A stretch of 64,000 bases of DNA from Rhododendron vialii (GCF_030253575.1 NC_080568.1:31895001-31959000); one strand, 5' to 3'. Positions 11,256 to 25,055 are shown, counted from the stretch's first letter. Notes: generated by a model from the letters alone, not told the origin. Numbers and translations: made by a program.

Positions 11256-13590
11256 CAGATAATTAGTAAAATGCAATAGGGAAGCACATTTTTAATGTTT
11301 TTTTTTTTCTTCTGCGCTGCTTAGGTATCAGAGCCAATAAACCCGTGAGCGGCTTGTGGAATATAGAAAAAGGAAAGCTTTACTATACGTGAATAAGATA
11401 CCACTCATTTTAATTATTCTAGTAGTTTTTTTTTTTAAGAAAAAAAAAAGTCAAAACTCACAAACTGTTGACAAATTTGTCAGAACGAATTTCCATGTAT
11501 CATGGGTTGTTTCAACCAATGATCGTTAAAAAAGGTCAAAGACAAGAAAAAGAAAAAAAAAAAGAAAATAGTATGTTTTCTAAATTGCAAATGTAATTTG
11601 AGAATTGTGTTTTGTTTTTGTGTTTAATGGACCTTTTTCTACTTTTAAGATTCTTTTCCTAGACCGCGAAAAAAAAAAAAAATTTCTTATCACGAGCTAT
11701 AAACCATTTTACTTGATATTCCGATGTACCAAAAAAAAAAACCAATTTTATTGAAACAAACCATATTAAATCAATTGAGTCGAGCTTTAAGTTATGATCA
11801 ATTGGGATCGGTCACGTAAATCCATTTTCTCGATTGAGCTCTTCCGCGGACAGTCGTGTTCCGCTGTGTCCAAGAAATCCATGTTTTTCCCAAATAGCGC
11901 ATTTAAAGACAATTTTGGGTGTGCCCTTCTACAATTTTACTAGAACCACTCCGGAAAATACTAAAAAGAAAAATACTAGTAAAGGACATAACTGCCATGG
12001 CAAACAAAGCCCAAAAGTAGAAACAAACAAAGAGCTTTCAAATCAATTTGTCCATTTTGAAACATTTTCCCGTCTACTTCGATCCCACTGTTCAGTTTTT
12101 CGGTGGCAGTGGCAGTGGCACCGTTCATAATTTCATGCACGCAAAGCCCGGATCTGGAGCGTTGTAGTGCATCCTTCGTACTACGTTCGTCTCGATAGTG
12201 GATGACTTAAATTTTCATTCGAACAATAAATGATTAAGATTTGTAAAAATTTAGATTAAATCCGAACCGTTTGTACTGATATGAATGACCTAATCATCGG
12301 CCACACTACACGTTGTACTACAGCAGCTGCAATCCCAATCCAATCCCACATAGCCTCCGGACCCCACACCCCACACCACCGAATTTCCACCTCCACCCCT
12401 AAAGAATTCACAAAATTACAATTCAATCCAATGGCACCATAAGCACGTGGCCCAACATTCCTCAACTCAACCGGTCCCTCACTTTCCCTTATCCTCCATA
12501 TCATACCAAAATCACTGATTCCAACCAGGGCCCTCAAAAAAGATTCAAACCGCTCATTTCGTAGCTCTTTCATTCATAAACATTTACGTAAAAAATTACT
12601 AACTTGATCAAAAAATATGTAGATGCATGAAAACAATCATTTAAAGTGGACAGTAAATATGATTTTGAGCATAAGTTATTAACTTTAAAAGATTTGTTTA
12701 TATTTGTATCAGATTTAAATCAAGATTTTTTTTCGTAAACGTGTTTTAAAAAGTAAGTGCTACCAAATGAACGGCTCGGATATTTTTTTAAAAAGTTCAG
12801 AATTGAGCCAAAATAACGTACTTAAGCCTAGTGCCGGGATAATGGTATGGAGGGGAGCTTAACCCCAAATCAGCTGGTACTCCAGAAAGAAAAAGGAGCA
12901 TTGCCAAAAGCCGTACTATAGCTGCAAATGAAGCCTAAAATATAGGCAGGCGGTGAGTGCCACGTCTCACTGGTGGGCCCATAACACAAAAGGTGAGAGA
13001 AAGAGAGGGGGGCGAAAGAAGATAATTGTGATTTAAAAAAGAGAGGAAAATATGTGAAAAAAAAAAAATTGAAAACCAAACAAGGAAAATTTGTTAAAAT
13101 AAAACACATTTGTCTTGAAATTTTGTCTTAAAGTTTTGCACACGCAACAAACTCAATGTGCTAAATAAAATGAACGATTTTAATTGCCTTATTGAGCTCG
13201 ACATAAGATCTTTATGCGTGTGTCAAAAGATCTTCCGTGCTACCGCAGCGTCTTCCAATTAGGATTTCATCTAATTTCTCCTGCTACAAGACAAAAAGAA
13301 AAGTTCGCATTCATCGGATAGAAAAATTCCAGAAATCTCTTTTCAAATGAACCCAAAAATATTACTAGTCTATTTTGACCTTATTTTTTAAAAAAGAATA
13401 AAAGTTTAACAACTAGTGAAAAAAAACCTAAAAAAGGGAAAAATAAGCCAAACACAAATGATTTATGACAAACATCAGCTCGCCCATACACATTGCAACA
13501 ACAACAAGGGTTGTCAATTGGCATCTACTCCTCCCATCTTTGGTACACCACATATATAACTCCCACCCAGGGCCCCAACCCCAGTACACG
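11256..13590. other. Intergenic region upstream of the EAR-motif gene; no gene seen
   Basis: AT-rich, many poly-A/T runs. The longest frame (12256-12573 minus) has no recognisable domain. The last few hundred bases presumably hold the promoter of the gene starting at 13719. Confidence 0.5.
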
Positions 13591-13603
13591 CCCATTCTTT
13601 ATG

Positions 13604-13654
13604 ACTCTCTCTCTCTCTCTCTCATATTCAGATTTCCTTCGCCACCATTCTTCC

Positions 13655-13690
<36 letters not shown>
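13604..13690. repeat. (CT)n tracts in the 5' leader of the EAR-motif gene
   Basis: Two CT runs (about 13604-13623 and 13659-13689), the second ending 29 bases before the ATG at 13719. Such Y-patch/CT tracts are common in plant core promoters and 5' UTRs. Confidence 0.85.
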
Positions 13691-13692
<2 letters not shown>

Positions 13693-13718
13693 AGTGACTG
13701 CAAAAGGGTCCAAAAAGC

Positions 13719-16700
13719 ATGAGTGACGAGGATTGGGTGAAAGCGGCGATGACCGACGACTCCGTCGTGGTGGAGCTCCTCTTTCGTCTCCACCGGTCCA
13801 CGCCGCCGCCGCCGTCGAAGAAAGGCTCGCACCCTTCTCGTCCTCTCGAGTGGAGCGTCAGGCAGCGCCGCTCCAAGCCGATTCCCCACCAAGCGGCTGA
13901 GAAGAAGAGAAAGAAACCCGCCCCGACGGCGAGGGACAGCCCCACCACGCCGCTCTCGTGGAGCGGCGGCGCCACCTCCGTCAGCGGCGGCTGCTCCGCC
14001 TCCGCCGCCGCAGCCGATGGTTTCGAGGAGTCGAGTGTGTCGCCTGCCAAGAGGACTGACGCTGCTAGATCTAAGGTTTGTTTATGTGTTCTTAATATAT
14101 TTTATGGTCGCCGGCGAATGGTTCACTTGAGTTGTTGTCATTCGTCTATAAACTAGTTTTCCAAAAATACCCCTTTATTTACTTAGTTCTAAAAATATTT
14201 GTCCGGTCCGCAAAACGTGAATTTAAAATTTTGAATTTTTTTCACAAAATAAAAAAACTTATTGATAAGTCAGATGAAACTCGTTTTTCATGGGAACTTT
14301 TATTTTTATTTTTTTTCATTGAAACTGGAGCGTGCTTCTTTGGGGGGCCTTAAATCTCGGGTGTATTGTGATGGTCGGGTCGAGTTTATTTACTTATTTC
14401 GTAACGGTTAATTTTCTTACTTTTTTATTTTAAAAAAAACGATTATTTTCTGGTTAGTTTAAATATGTTCACAAATGATCTACATGGAATGTTATAAATT
14501 GATGACTGATCAGCAAAATAACGACCCAATAACGCCACTATGTCCACGCCAATCCACATTTTTTTGGAAAAAATACTTTTGATGCGGATGTCTAAAGACA
14601 AATCTGGACACAGATGCGCGGTGATTTCACGAGCACTGTGTGAGATTAAATGTGTTTTGAACGACTTCGAACACATCTGAATCTGTTAGGTCAGATTGTC
14701 GCTGTTTTAGTAGTTGGGCTGAATTCTGACAAAAATATAGGAAATTTATATTGCGGTTATTTATTTATTTATTTATTGATGACGCTCTATTTTGTTCATA
14801 AAGTTAGTTACTAGTAACTTCACGTTGAAAGTGAAGCGGAACAGAGCGCGATTATCAATTTCCAAAATATATCATCCACGTTCTATCTCGCATGTCTCGA
14901 GAATTTCCATGACCACTCTTGTCATTTCACCCATCTAAACGGTGGCAGGTCATCTCCGGCGGACAACCGCTCCTTCTCACATCTGATGACATTCTAGGCT
15001 TCCATTTTTTAATCATTACTCACACTAATTAATTTACGATATTCTCCTTATACCCACTTTTGGTCATTGGATAGCCCGTAGCCGTGCTGCCAACATTATT
15101 CTAGTATATATATTTGTAAATACAACTTTACTATTTTCATTTTAACTATATTTTCAATTACAAATTTTCAACTGTTTTTAAAAGTTCATTAAATTCACAA
15201 AAATACGTTATTTTCTCAATTGAAGTTATATTTGTTCTATTTTCGAAACCGGGATCAAATTAATTGCTCTTTTTGTAAGTATCATTACCAAAATAGTAAG
15301 CAACAACGGATTATTAGACTAAATTTGAGATAAACGGATTGAGTCTTCAAAATCAGATAAAAAAATATTTTGAATGCAGATGTCTGGACACAATCCGATG
15401 CGTGTGGATTTCAAATGTTGCACGTAGAATCCACGTGCATCGGACCACTCTCGACATATGCCAGAGTATATTTTATAAAAATCAGAATATGTAACACTCT
15501 TTATTTTTATTTTATGAGAGAGAAAAATGATGACTTTACTTCAACGCATAAATGGTCAGAAGATTGAAATGACTAATCACGTTTTCTTCTCTCACTCCCA
15601 CCACTTTCCGCTCACCAGCCGAAACCCATGATTGTCAGTCTATCTGCGTGGCATGCTCGATAGTGAAAAGACCAGGAAACCCTTGGTCTGAAAGGGTAGC
15701 TTCGTCAAGCCAACAGTTCTGCTTCCACTGTTTTCTAGGAGAGCTGACACAGAAAATGTCGGAGGTCTTTTCTGTTATCTGCGGACCGGTATTTCGTTCG
15801 TTTGGTCATGGGTTTGTCAAATGACGGAAAAGCCACTCCCCTAGAGTCAACTCTCTCACCGCACGGACCCACACGCGAGGGCAATTTGGTCCGTGAGTAG
15901 CCTTTTTTAGGTACTTGCGTGTTTAAATGGCAAAAAGGTCTCCGTAATAAGTTTGGTGTAGTGTTGTTAGTGGTTGTGTGGGAGGAAATGATCCCCTGTA
16001 GTCGCCTCTGTCTTATGGTAGGAGTATTTATGATCTAAATGTTTGGGCTTTGGGCTCTCTATAGTCTATAACACGCATCCGGGGATGCTTCAAAGCGCTG
16101 TAGATTGCCTGGCAGGATGCACCTGGACCGTCCATTTCAGCAATTAACGGTTCAGATTGAAAACAAACTCTTCCAAGGGAGGGAAGAGTTCATTTTTAAT
16201 CGGGCCGTTGAAAACATTTTGGATGGCTGTGGTGATGAACTACAACGCTCTACAGGAAGCTGCTTTGCAGCATCCCCGGATCCCGTCTCAAACTGAAATA
16301 GCACAAATGGGATCTAGATAGTTTTGGATTACTCTTGAAGACACGACTGGAAAAATTCTTGTTGAGAAACAACCAAGAAAGTACAAAGAAAATCAACTAG
16401 TACAAAGCTGGAAAAAGAACCCGAGTCCAAATCCTCTCTATTTACAGATGAGTTCTTTTTGCTAGTCTATTATAAAGGATACCAAAATAAGAGAGCCCCT
16501 CTAAAATTCATAATTTTGGGGGGCCTAAATAAAGCGACTGCACCCATCTTGAGCTTTAACTCAGAGTCGGCTCTATACCAGGTTTCGTACATTTTTTACA
16601 GTTAGATCAAGTGAGAATTTTTCTATTGTTAAAAAATCTCATGGAAACCTGGTACATGGAAATTTAAGTAGAGAGGTCATAGGATTCCCCCCTCAAGCAA

Positions 16701-19700
16701 CAAAAAAGAAAAGAAAGAAAGGCCAGTTTTTTAAGTTAAAGCCATCTGTATTTTGTACACAAGGCATGCGTATCACAACTGCGTTTATTAATCTGTCCAT
16801 TTAATCATTGGATAGATGGATGGATATACTAGTAGGTAAAGACAAATATGGGTTATGGATAGTAGATATAACTTGGCAGCTTGATCAAAACCGTTCTTTT
16901 TATGGAGGAAAATACTAGTAGTATAGTACAACTTCAAAAGTGGAAGAGTTTACTTTAATGATTCTCTGTAAAAAGGATTAGAAGGGCCTTGAAATTTGAT
17001 TGGGGCTGTTACAGTGACAGCCTGTTTTCTTAGCTTTCTTTCTTTCTTCCTTTTTTTTCCTTTTTTTTCTTTTTTTTTTGCTTGGTGGGTCCAGGAAAGT
17101 AGAATTCAAAATTCAAAGTCAAAACAAATGTTTCATGCCATGAGGGTTGGAAAATACCATTTGCAAGTGTTCTTTTTAGGTTATGATTAAAAAAAAGTGC
17201 TCTTTAGATGCAACAGAGGGAATTGCATTAGATCTTGTGGTGGGGACCATTTTGGCACCCCACAAAAAAAATACGAGTGTTTTAAGCTGACAAGTGTTAC
17301 CAAATCAAACTCACCAACTAAACTATAGGGAAGTTGCCGATCAAAAAAACTATAGGGAAGTTTGTCCTATTTGTTTGTCACCTGTGCTTGGCCAATTGGG
17401 TACCAAAAAAGGTTGGCCAAGTGGCACTATTTGACCTCATTCAAACACTCTTGCCACAAAGTGTATACTTATTTACCCATATACCGATAATCCTATCGTA
17501 CTCATATTTCATAGACATACAGTTCTTTGCATGTTCTATGAGGCAAACAATTCGGATCATAGTTTTGGGCCCGAGATGTGGACGAAAAGTTAGAGTATGG
17601 AGGGATGAGGTATGGAGAGGAGCTCATTCCTTGGCCAATTGGGTACCAGAGATTGTTGGCCAATTGGCACTATTTCACCTCATCCAATCACTCTTGCCAG
17701 CGATTTTGAATTCCTATGGGTTGGGCACACCACTGACGTGGTGTTCATATAACTTCAAAATAATTGCGGGTTATTTTCACAATTAGAAGTTGCTTATTTT
17801 TATAGTAGGAGACGTTTCACATGTTGAGCTTTGCTTCTTTCTCTGGCATTATCCAATTGATGAGACTTTGTTTAGTTCATAGTTTACAATATTGCAATAT
17901 CTGAGAAGGAAAGGGTTACATGGATCTGTATCTGTGTTATTGAAGTACTTAAGATGTTCCTGATGGGAAAGTGTCTTGCTCTTTCGTAGTTGATGGTATC
18001 AGTCTATCGGATTTGATTCACAAAACCTCCCTTATCTTACATGGATCGTGGGAAGGATATACGCTTATGCAATTATATTAGTTAAGTTCCTAGACTGGAA
18101 AAGTTTATTTTGCCCCATTAAAGTGGTTCGTTAATTTATCTCCCACTTGCAAAGGAAATGTGGACCCGGCCATGACTGTCATGTTACAAGGCTAATGTTT
18201 TAACTGCACATCTTTCAACTATCTCAGTTTTGTGATGCTTGGACTTATTATAAGAAAAGTTTATGTTCTTCATTTGATTTGTTTGGTTTTTATTGGTTTA
18301 TTGGCAAATCAAATTAAATAGGTACCAACAAAGAGATTTTTACTTTATTATGTGATGATATCTGAATGATTGGTATGTGCAGGTCACTGCTACAAATGAA
18401 ACAACTACCAACAAGAGGGCAAAAAAGAAAAAGGTAAAATTCTGGTCTTTATGAGTTTGGTTCTTGTAAACTCTTGTCAACTTCATAGGGCATTGGGCAT
18501 CCTCCATAATTTTTCCGAAAGCATAAAATGCTTACATCGACCAATCAAGTGACAATCCCCAGTCTTGTACCTCTATTTAGACAATGAAACTTTCAGAGGA
18601 GAATGATATACACACTTCATAGACTATGAATTACCCAATTGATTGTTGGGAACACATGATGTGTAACATAGACTGACCTGTCATTCAAGACTTTTGGATT
18701 AGATTTATCTCTCGATTTTCTTTTTTTGCTTCTCTCTATTGGTTTGATTAGCATACTGTCGTTTGCATGGCTTTAGCAGACCTTGGCTGAACTTAAAGAA
18801 GAGGAGATCTTGCTCGTAAAGGAAAGAAGGCATTTGAAGAGGGTATGTTTTTCTTGAGCTTATATACCGAGTTGTCCATGGTATTGTGGTACTTGGAAAT
18901 CTTGAAGATTAGTGTGTAAATTCCCTGTCTGAGCAGGAATTAGCAACCTTACGTGCCACTGTTGAGAAACAGAGAGCCACAAATGAAAGCCTGAAGAGAT
19001 TGAAGGTTAGCATGTTACTGATTCTTGTTCTCAATCCTGTTTACGGTTTCAGTTGATTGGATCTTCACTGACATACAATTAATGAACAAAATCTACTTGT
19101 TTGGCAATCATTCAGTAAACCCCTCTACAAGTTTAGAAAAGTACTAGTATTACATATTTGTTTGAGATAGTTTTATGTTGTTTTAATTGGAAATCTGATT
19201 GAGTGAAGCACTTTATGTCAAAAGATGTGTTGAAATCCTGTTATGACACTAGACAAACTTGGGGTTCGTTTCTAGTTTTTAGGTCATCATTAAGGACATA
19301 GCCGTCAGAATAGTCCAAGTATGTCCTGTGTAATTATCTTGCAATCTCAACTGATGTCATTAGATAAATATGGAAATCGGAAAGGCATTACATTTCTGCC
19401 TATGTTAGAAACCATGTGATGATGCACTTATGATCCGTATGGTGATTTACTAGTATGGTGCAAGTCTTTGTTAGACAATGAGCGTCTCAAGACTCTCAAC
19501 CATGACATGAAGAACTAAAAGATGCAAACAGATAGCTCAAACTTGAATACTCATTTAAGTAGAAAGCTTATTTCATCTTTTTTAATGCTCACGAAAATGA
19601 TTTGGCTGGTCCGTTTTTCTCTTCGCTGTTTTTTCAATTGGGATCCTGATTGGTTCAAGCATTGCCAGGCTTCTGTTCCTAACTTGATATGCCAGAGATC

Positions 19701-20475
19701 CTTATATTCATGCACAAAGGCATAGCTTTAGAGGGCTCCAGAGTCCTGACAGATAATTACGTTAGAGTTCCCTCTAGACACTGAATACCTTTTCTTCTTT
19801 AGATGATCTATAGACTATACAACTGGAGTTTCTGGTAACACCGGTCGAAAACAAAATCCTACTGAATGCTTGACATTAATTTATCTGCCTCGTAAATTCT
19901 CAAGGAACTTCCTTTTGAAGCACAAGTATCACTTCGACAGTTTGAACAATCAAATGGCGTCCCTCAATTAGTTAGACTTATTTAAACAAGGCACACAGTT
20001 AAAAGCCGAAAGTCTGAAATGCTTAGTTTGAAGTTCCAGTTTTTAACTAATCCACGGTATTCGTAGTATATAATCTATATGCACATACTCCTTACACTTG
20101 TCTATGATTGTTTCCTTTTTCCTTCCCATTCTGCTGATAATATTCCTATCTGCAGACATTACTTTTGCAAGACTAACATCTAAGACAATGTTTGGAACAC
20201 TTGTATTACAGCTCAATTTCGAATCACAGCCACTGGTGGAAAGTGTTAAAGCGGTTGCACCTATTGAAGCGAGCCCTGGACAAACACAGCAAAACATAGC
20301 ATCTTGTGACCCAATGCCTCTGATCTTGCCGCCGGAAGTCAGAATAGATGACCACGAGGACACCAAGCAACAACCGCCTACACCAAAGGTTTCTTCCGAA
20401 CTGCAGCCAAATCAGGAGAATAAGTTTGCGGTACCTGATCTAAATCTACCGCTCGACGACAATTTCAACTCGTGA
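13719..20475 (+). CDS. Uncharacterised coiled-coil protein with C-terminal EAR motif, 267 aa, 5 exons
   Basis: Function unknown; probably a nuclear protein. Exons with GT-AG borders: 13719-14075, 18383-18433, 18780-18842, 18937-19005, 20212-20475; all junctions are phase 0. The N-terminus MSDEDWVKAAM is acidic and looks conserved-type. A basic AEKKRKK (60-66) and KRAKKKK (130-136) could be nuclear localisation signals; a Ser/Ala/Gly-rich, GC-rich stretch follows at 80-105. Residues 137-180, spread over two small exons, are a charged heptad-like coiled coil resembling a bZIP zipper without a convincing DNA-contact region. The end carries DLNLPL (256-261), an LxLxL EAR repression motif that recruits TOPLESS-type corepressors in other proteins. 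Inference: a transcriptional repressor or adaptor. Exon 5 was placed at 20212 because the earlier AG at 20155 gives a stop in phase. It may correspond to Arabidopsis At1g80610 by position; unverified. Confidence 0.8.
16075..16284. mobile_element. MITE-like TIR element in intron 1 of the EAR-motif gene
   Basis: Ends GCATCCGGGGATGCT and its inverse AGCATCCCCGGATCC; internal CGCTGTAG and CTACAACGC also pair. About 210 bp, no clear target duplication, non-coding. Confidence 0.65.
17389..17701. repeat. Direct repeats of about 70 bp in intron 1
   Basis: CTTGGCCAATTGGGTACCA...GTTGGCCAA(G/T)TGGCACTATTT...ACTCTTGCCA occurs at 17389-17458 and 17632-17701 with few changes. Non-coding; the rest of the 4.3-kb intron 1 (14076-18382) shows only AT-rich sequence apart from the MITE. 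Confidence 0.8.
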
Positions 20476-21114
20476 GGTCTTATATAGAGTTAGCTAATAT
20501 TGATCAAGCATATATGGATAACTTGTTTCCTGGATGAAGTGGGATAAATGTGCGGAAGCAATTATATCCAATAAGTGCTAACCTTGTTGTAGAGTAATCT
20601 GTGCAACTGTTAACTCCGGAGTCCAGAGGCGTTTCCTTCGCTGCTTCCCAAATGGAAAGCGGAAGTATTTTTTTTTTTACCCCGTTTCTGAAGGTTCTGA
20701 GGGTAGCCCTGAGATCGTAACCTAGTAGATGAACCACATAATATTGTCACGGGTTTCTACACTTCACTGGAAATCTTTTGGCGCCGACCCTCATTCCTTC
20801 AGTTCCCTTTCGATGAGTATTAACAGATGAGTTGTACAATATTGTTATAGATGATCAAATGCTGGATACCTTTTTTTATAGGAACTATTTCATCTCATTT
20901 TTCATTTCTTAGCCCTGGTTGGTGAAACAACTGTGAATGCTTTTGATTGTGCAAAGAAAGAAGGTGGTTAACTGTGTGCTGTAATAGCTGTGGATGGAGA
21001 TAAGTGCCTGGTTGAATTAGGGATAATGCAGAGAATGGTGATTAGAGATTCGGTCGTGCAATTTATGTGGCCATAATGTTGACAGAAATGAATTGACATG
21101 GAGTACCCAAGTCA

Positions 21115-21266
21115 TAGGTCTGCAAACGAGCCGAAACGAGCTTTGTCAAGCTCGAGCTCGTCTCATTTACTAAACGAGCCAAAAACTCAAGCTTGAACTT
21201 GGCTCGCTTCGTTTATTAAACGAGCCGAGCTGAGCTCACGAGCTACTCGATTCATTTACAGCCCTT
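21115..21266. mobile_element. GGCTCG-rich hAT-like TIR element, copy 2
   Basis: Starts TAGGTCTGCAAACGAGCCGA and ends TTCATTTACAGCCCTT, with internal GAGCCGAGCTGAGCTC-type units. Shorter than copy 1; possible target duplication (CCAAGTCA/CCAATGAC) is weak. It lies in the 1.3-kb gap between two convergent genes (20476-21818), which otherwise holds only 3' UTR and AT-rich DNA. Confidence 0.6.
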
Positions 21267-21818
21267 CCAATGACCATGTTAGGTGAACGTAAATACGCAG
21301 AAGGGAGTTTACTATTTGATTTGGAGAATCAGTCTTCTTGTTTGGGTTTTTTTTCTATTAAAAAACTCGAATGGCTTGCAGATAGGTTTAGTTTTTGCGT
21401 GTAGTAGTAGTAGAAATTTATTTGTGTTCTGCGAGGCTCTCCCAATGCATTTCTTTTGCTATTGTTCAGTTTTTATTTTTGATCTTTTACAATTAACGAA
21501 AATATTCTTCCGCCGTTAAAAAGCAAAAAAAAAAAAAAAAGGGTCTAAATATGCTAAAAATTAAACCTAATTGGTAAAAGTGGGACACTAATTCGACAAA
21601 TAAAGACCTCCATTTTTACTTTTAAAGTCTCTTTTCTCAATTTGTTCAATGTGACTAGTCATTAATGTTGATCGTTGAATAATCCCCAAAAATTACTTTG
21701 TTAAGCTTACTGCGAATAATTATTGATCTAAATCACGAAGAAGGCCAATACAAACATGAAAATTCTACAATAAATCTAAGAGCGACAATACACTGACAGT
21801 CGGAATATTTTCTCCCTC

Positions 21819-24766
21819 CTACTTTGAGTTACTCTGATCAAGCACCGGCAAACATTCCAGCAAAATCTCCGCCGCACGATCCAATTCCCCCTCAGAAATG
21901 ACCAACGGCGGCACAAGCCTAACCACGTTTCCTTTGCCCGCCGTCAATATAAGAAGACCGGAATTCCGACACGCATCCACAAGTGCCGATGCAGATACGT
22001 CGAGTTCTACGCCAACAATAAGGCCCGTTCCTCGTACTTCTCTCACATGCGAGTTTCCCCCCAGTTTTTGTATCAAGATTTCCTTGAAATACTTTCCTTT
22101 CTTGGAGACACTGGCCAAGAACTCTGGCTTGGAGATTTTACCCAGAACGGCAATGGCAGCTGCGCAAATGAGAGGCCCACCGGCGAAAGTGCTTCCATGG
22201 TCTCCGTATTTTATGGCAGAAGCGACCTTTTCAGTTAGTAATACAGCACCAATGGGTAGACCTCCGGCGAGAGGTTTAGCAAGAGTCATAATATCAGGGA
22301 ATACACCATAGGCTTCATATGCCCAGAGGAGGCCAGTGCGGCCTAAGCCACATTGAACCTAGGAATAAAAAACAATAGGGGGTTTAGGTACAATGATCAA
22401 AAGCTCATCAATAACAAGAGTCAGAAAGTTATAGTTGGTTATATGAATGAGAAAATTGTCATACAAAGATGATACAAACACACTTGAGAGAGATGCAAAT
22501 GTCATATCTTTAATATGTTTTTCGTAATTAAAGACATGCAGCTTCATACTTTCAGATCTCATGGCGTTCCATATGAATTAGTGAATCCAACGGTGTGTCC
22601 TGCAATATCATCGCAGCCACAATAAACATTGAAACAACAAACTATGTCTGGCTCCACCCCCAGGATAAAAAAAATTCTGACCCCGCCTCTGATATTAACT
22701 CTTTCATTTTATTTCACATGGAGCTACTATGCTACTCATGTCAAAATAACGTTTTTACTGTTAGGTCAACCCGTTCACCATTTAAACAACAGAAAACCAG
22801 CTGAAAGAAGCAAATAAAGCTATACCAACTTTCCTCTACCCTTCATTTATCTTTTTTATTTTCCTTTCGTCCCACTGTGATTAGTAAAATCAAGTAGACA
22901 CTAGTCAGTAGGCTTGTGATTTAACATGCTTACAATGCGGAGGTGGTTTTGTGATCAGAGTGGCCCCTACAAAAAGAAAAGAAAGAAAATGTAAAAAGGC
23001 AAACAAGTTTCCTGAGAGCATCCGTCCAATGCATCACAAATCTCCTACTTTCACCTCGAAGAAACTTACCTCACGTTATATACCAGTGAAATAGGAGATC
23101 AAGTAACATCTCGAAGACTTTAACACACAACTCAGCAGGTCTATATAACAAAATCAATCAAGTCCGTTATAATTGTAATGATAGAACATCTTGACGACTG
23201 GAACACACAACCCAGCATGTGTATGTATATTGTTTACCAATATCATCTCCAAAAGATAGCAGCTTACCTCGTCATAAACCAGGAGAGCGCCAGCATCATC
23301 ACAAGCGCTACGAAGGGCTTGCAAGAACTCCTTGGTGGCAGTGTATATGCCACCTTCACCTTGGATGGGTTCCACAAATACTGCAGCAATCTTTCCGGTT
23401 CGAATCAATTCTACAGCAGCTTGGATATTCCCGTACTCTAAGAAAGTGACACCTGGCATGACTGGTTCAAAAGGTGTTCTGTACTGCTCTTTGCTAGTCA
23501 AAGCAAGAGCACCCATGGTCCTCCCATGGAAGCTGTTACTAAATGAAATAAACTCTGCAGGTGGCTGTTTCACATCCGGATTCGAAAACTTTTGGAATTT
23601 TCTCGCAAACTTAATAGCAGCTTCATTTGCTTCTGTTCCGCTGTTTGAGAAGAAGACACGGTCCGCAAAAGAAGAATCCACTAGACGTTTTGCGAGCTCC
23701 ACCTACAGCAGTTAACCATTGGCTTCTCAATAATAGATACGATATCTTTCGCATGAGCAATAAACATCACAAGAATATAGAGGGTTCAAAACATCATGAG
23801 CAAGCGGAGGCTCTGTTCTAAGCAGAGCCACCGCTTCGAGGTGAATTTGAACTACCTACCAAATCAAGGAAAATTCTAAATTCATAAACCAAAACCCAAA
23901 TTATTTGATCAAGAAGGGCTAAAAATTTGCTTCTAAAATTCACTCTCTGACCCCATTGGACAGTGATTTATGTCCTCAATTACTTCTTTCTCTTCAACAG
24001 ACCTTTGTGACAAAAACACAATTCGATACTACCACTAAAAATGTCACAACATAAGAAAAAAATATACCCCGAATCAATGAAAATTCATAAACATCCAAAT
24101 CAAGGAAAATCCTTGAAAACCCAGATCAAGGAGAATTCATAAAAACCCAAATCTTTGAACCAAAAAGCCTAAATCTTTCTTCCAAAATCCATTGTTTGTT
24201 TCTATTAAATGGGAGTGTGTCCTCAATCAGTTTTATTTCTCTTCAACAGACCATCTTAGCATAAACTTAATCCGCCATCACCAATACCATTACACTCAAA
24301 CACTACACTCAGAATTCACAGAACATAAGCATAGAAAACACAAACCCAAATCATTTGGAAAAAATCTCACCTGGGGAACAGAATAGAAGACATTGCTGAC
24401 GTGGGCAAGCACATTCGCCTGCTCCGTAACAGCCCTCACCCAATCAGGATCCCCATGCCCTAACGCATTCACCGCGATCCCTGACGTCATGTCCAGATAC
24501 TCCCGCCCCTCCACGTCATACAATTTACATCCCTTGCCACTCGCCAGCACCACCGGAGCCCTCGCATAGGTCCCCACCAAAACCCTCGCCTCCGTCGCCA
24601 TCACCGCCTCCGCCTCCGTGGCCGCCACAGCCAAACCCGGCGGCCGCACGTCCACCGTGGCGCAAGCGATCACTCTCCCGGTGAACGGAATTCTGTGGCG
24701 GCGAATACCCGCCTCCGCCGCCGGAGAGACGATGGAGTGGTTGAGAAAGAGATGGACTGAGCTCAT
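21819..24766 (-). CDS. WIN1: Acetylornithine aminotransferase, plastid/mitochondrial, 456 aa, 3 exons
   Basis: PLP-dependent transaminase of arginine synthesis: N-acetylglutamate semialdehyde plus glutamate gives N-acetylornithine and 2-oxoglutarate. Exons: 24371-24766 (132 aa), 23268-23702 (145 aa), 21819-22358 (179 aa plus stop), phase 0 throughout. Residues 1 to about 55 look like an organelle transit peptide (Ala/Val/Arg-rich, few acidic residues). The class-III aminotransferase signature is complete: [11 protein letters not shown] near 155, [12 protein letters not shown] near 190, [13 protein letters not shown] across the exon 2/3 junction (cofactor-contacting Asp276), and [14 protein letters not shown] with Lys305 as the PLP Schiff-base lysine. 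Length matches Arabidopsis WIN1/TUP5 (about 457 aa), which acts in the chloroplast and is a target of a Pseudomonas effector. Convergent with the EAR-motif gene. No defects seen. Confidence 0.95.
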
Positions 24767-25055
24767 GGCTGTAATTTGGGTATGCTCTGGTGATGGAATT
24801 AGGGGCTTAAATAGGCGAAAGATTAGGGTTTTGACGTGGGTTTGGTTTGAATTGGTGACGAAGGGTAGAGAATATGGACACGATATTGTTCAAGAGATTC
24901 GACGCACGTTCAAGGTTTGGTTCGGTTTTCTGTTCTCAACTGCGAGAATAGGTCTTGAATGCTTTTTGCCTTTGGGGAGCACCTAATGCCACCCACTAAA
25001 TTTATGGTGCCATGCTGATTGATACTGAATGATGGTTTTACCCTTGGAAATGGGT

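Noticed and set aside
12256-12573. 105-codon minus-strand frame
   Set aside because: No domain, no splice partners, no leader signals; GC-biased chance frame.
13465-14050. Several overlapping frames on both strands around the CT repeats and exon 1 of the EAR gene
   Set aside because: Shadows of the microsatellite and of the GC-rich exon; repeats of RE/LS dipeptides show this.
21898-22311. 137-codon plus-strand frame, also 23332-23715
   Set aside because: Antisense shadows of WIN1 exons.
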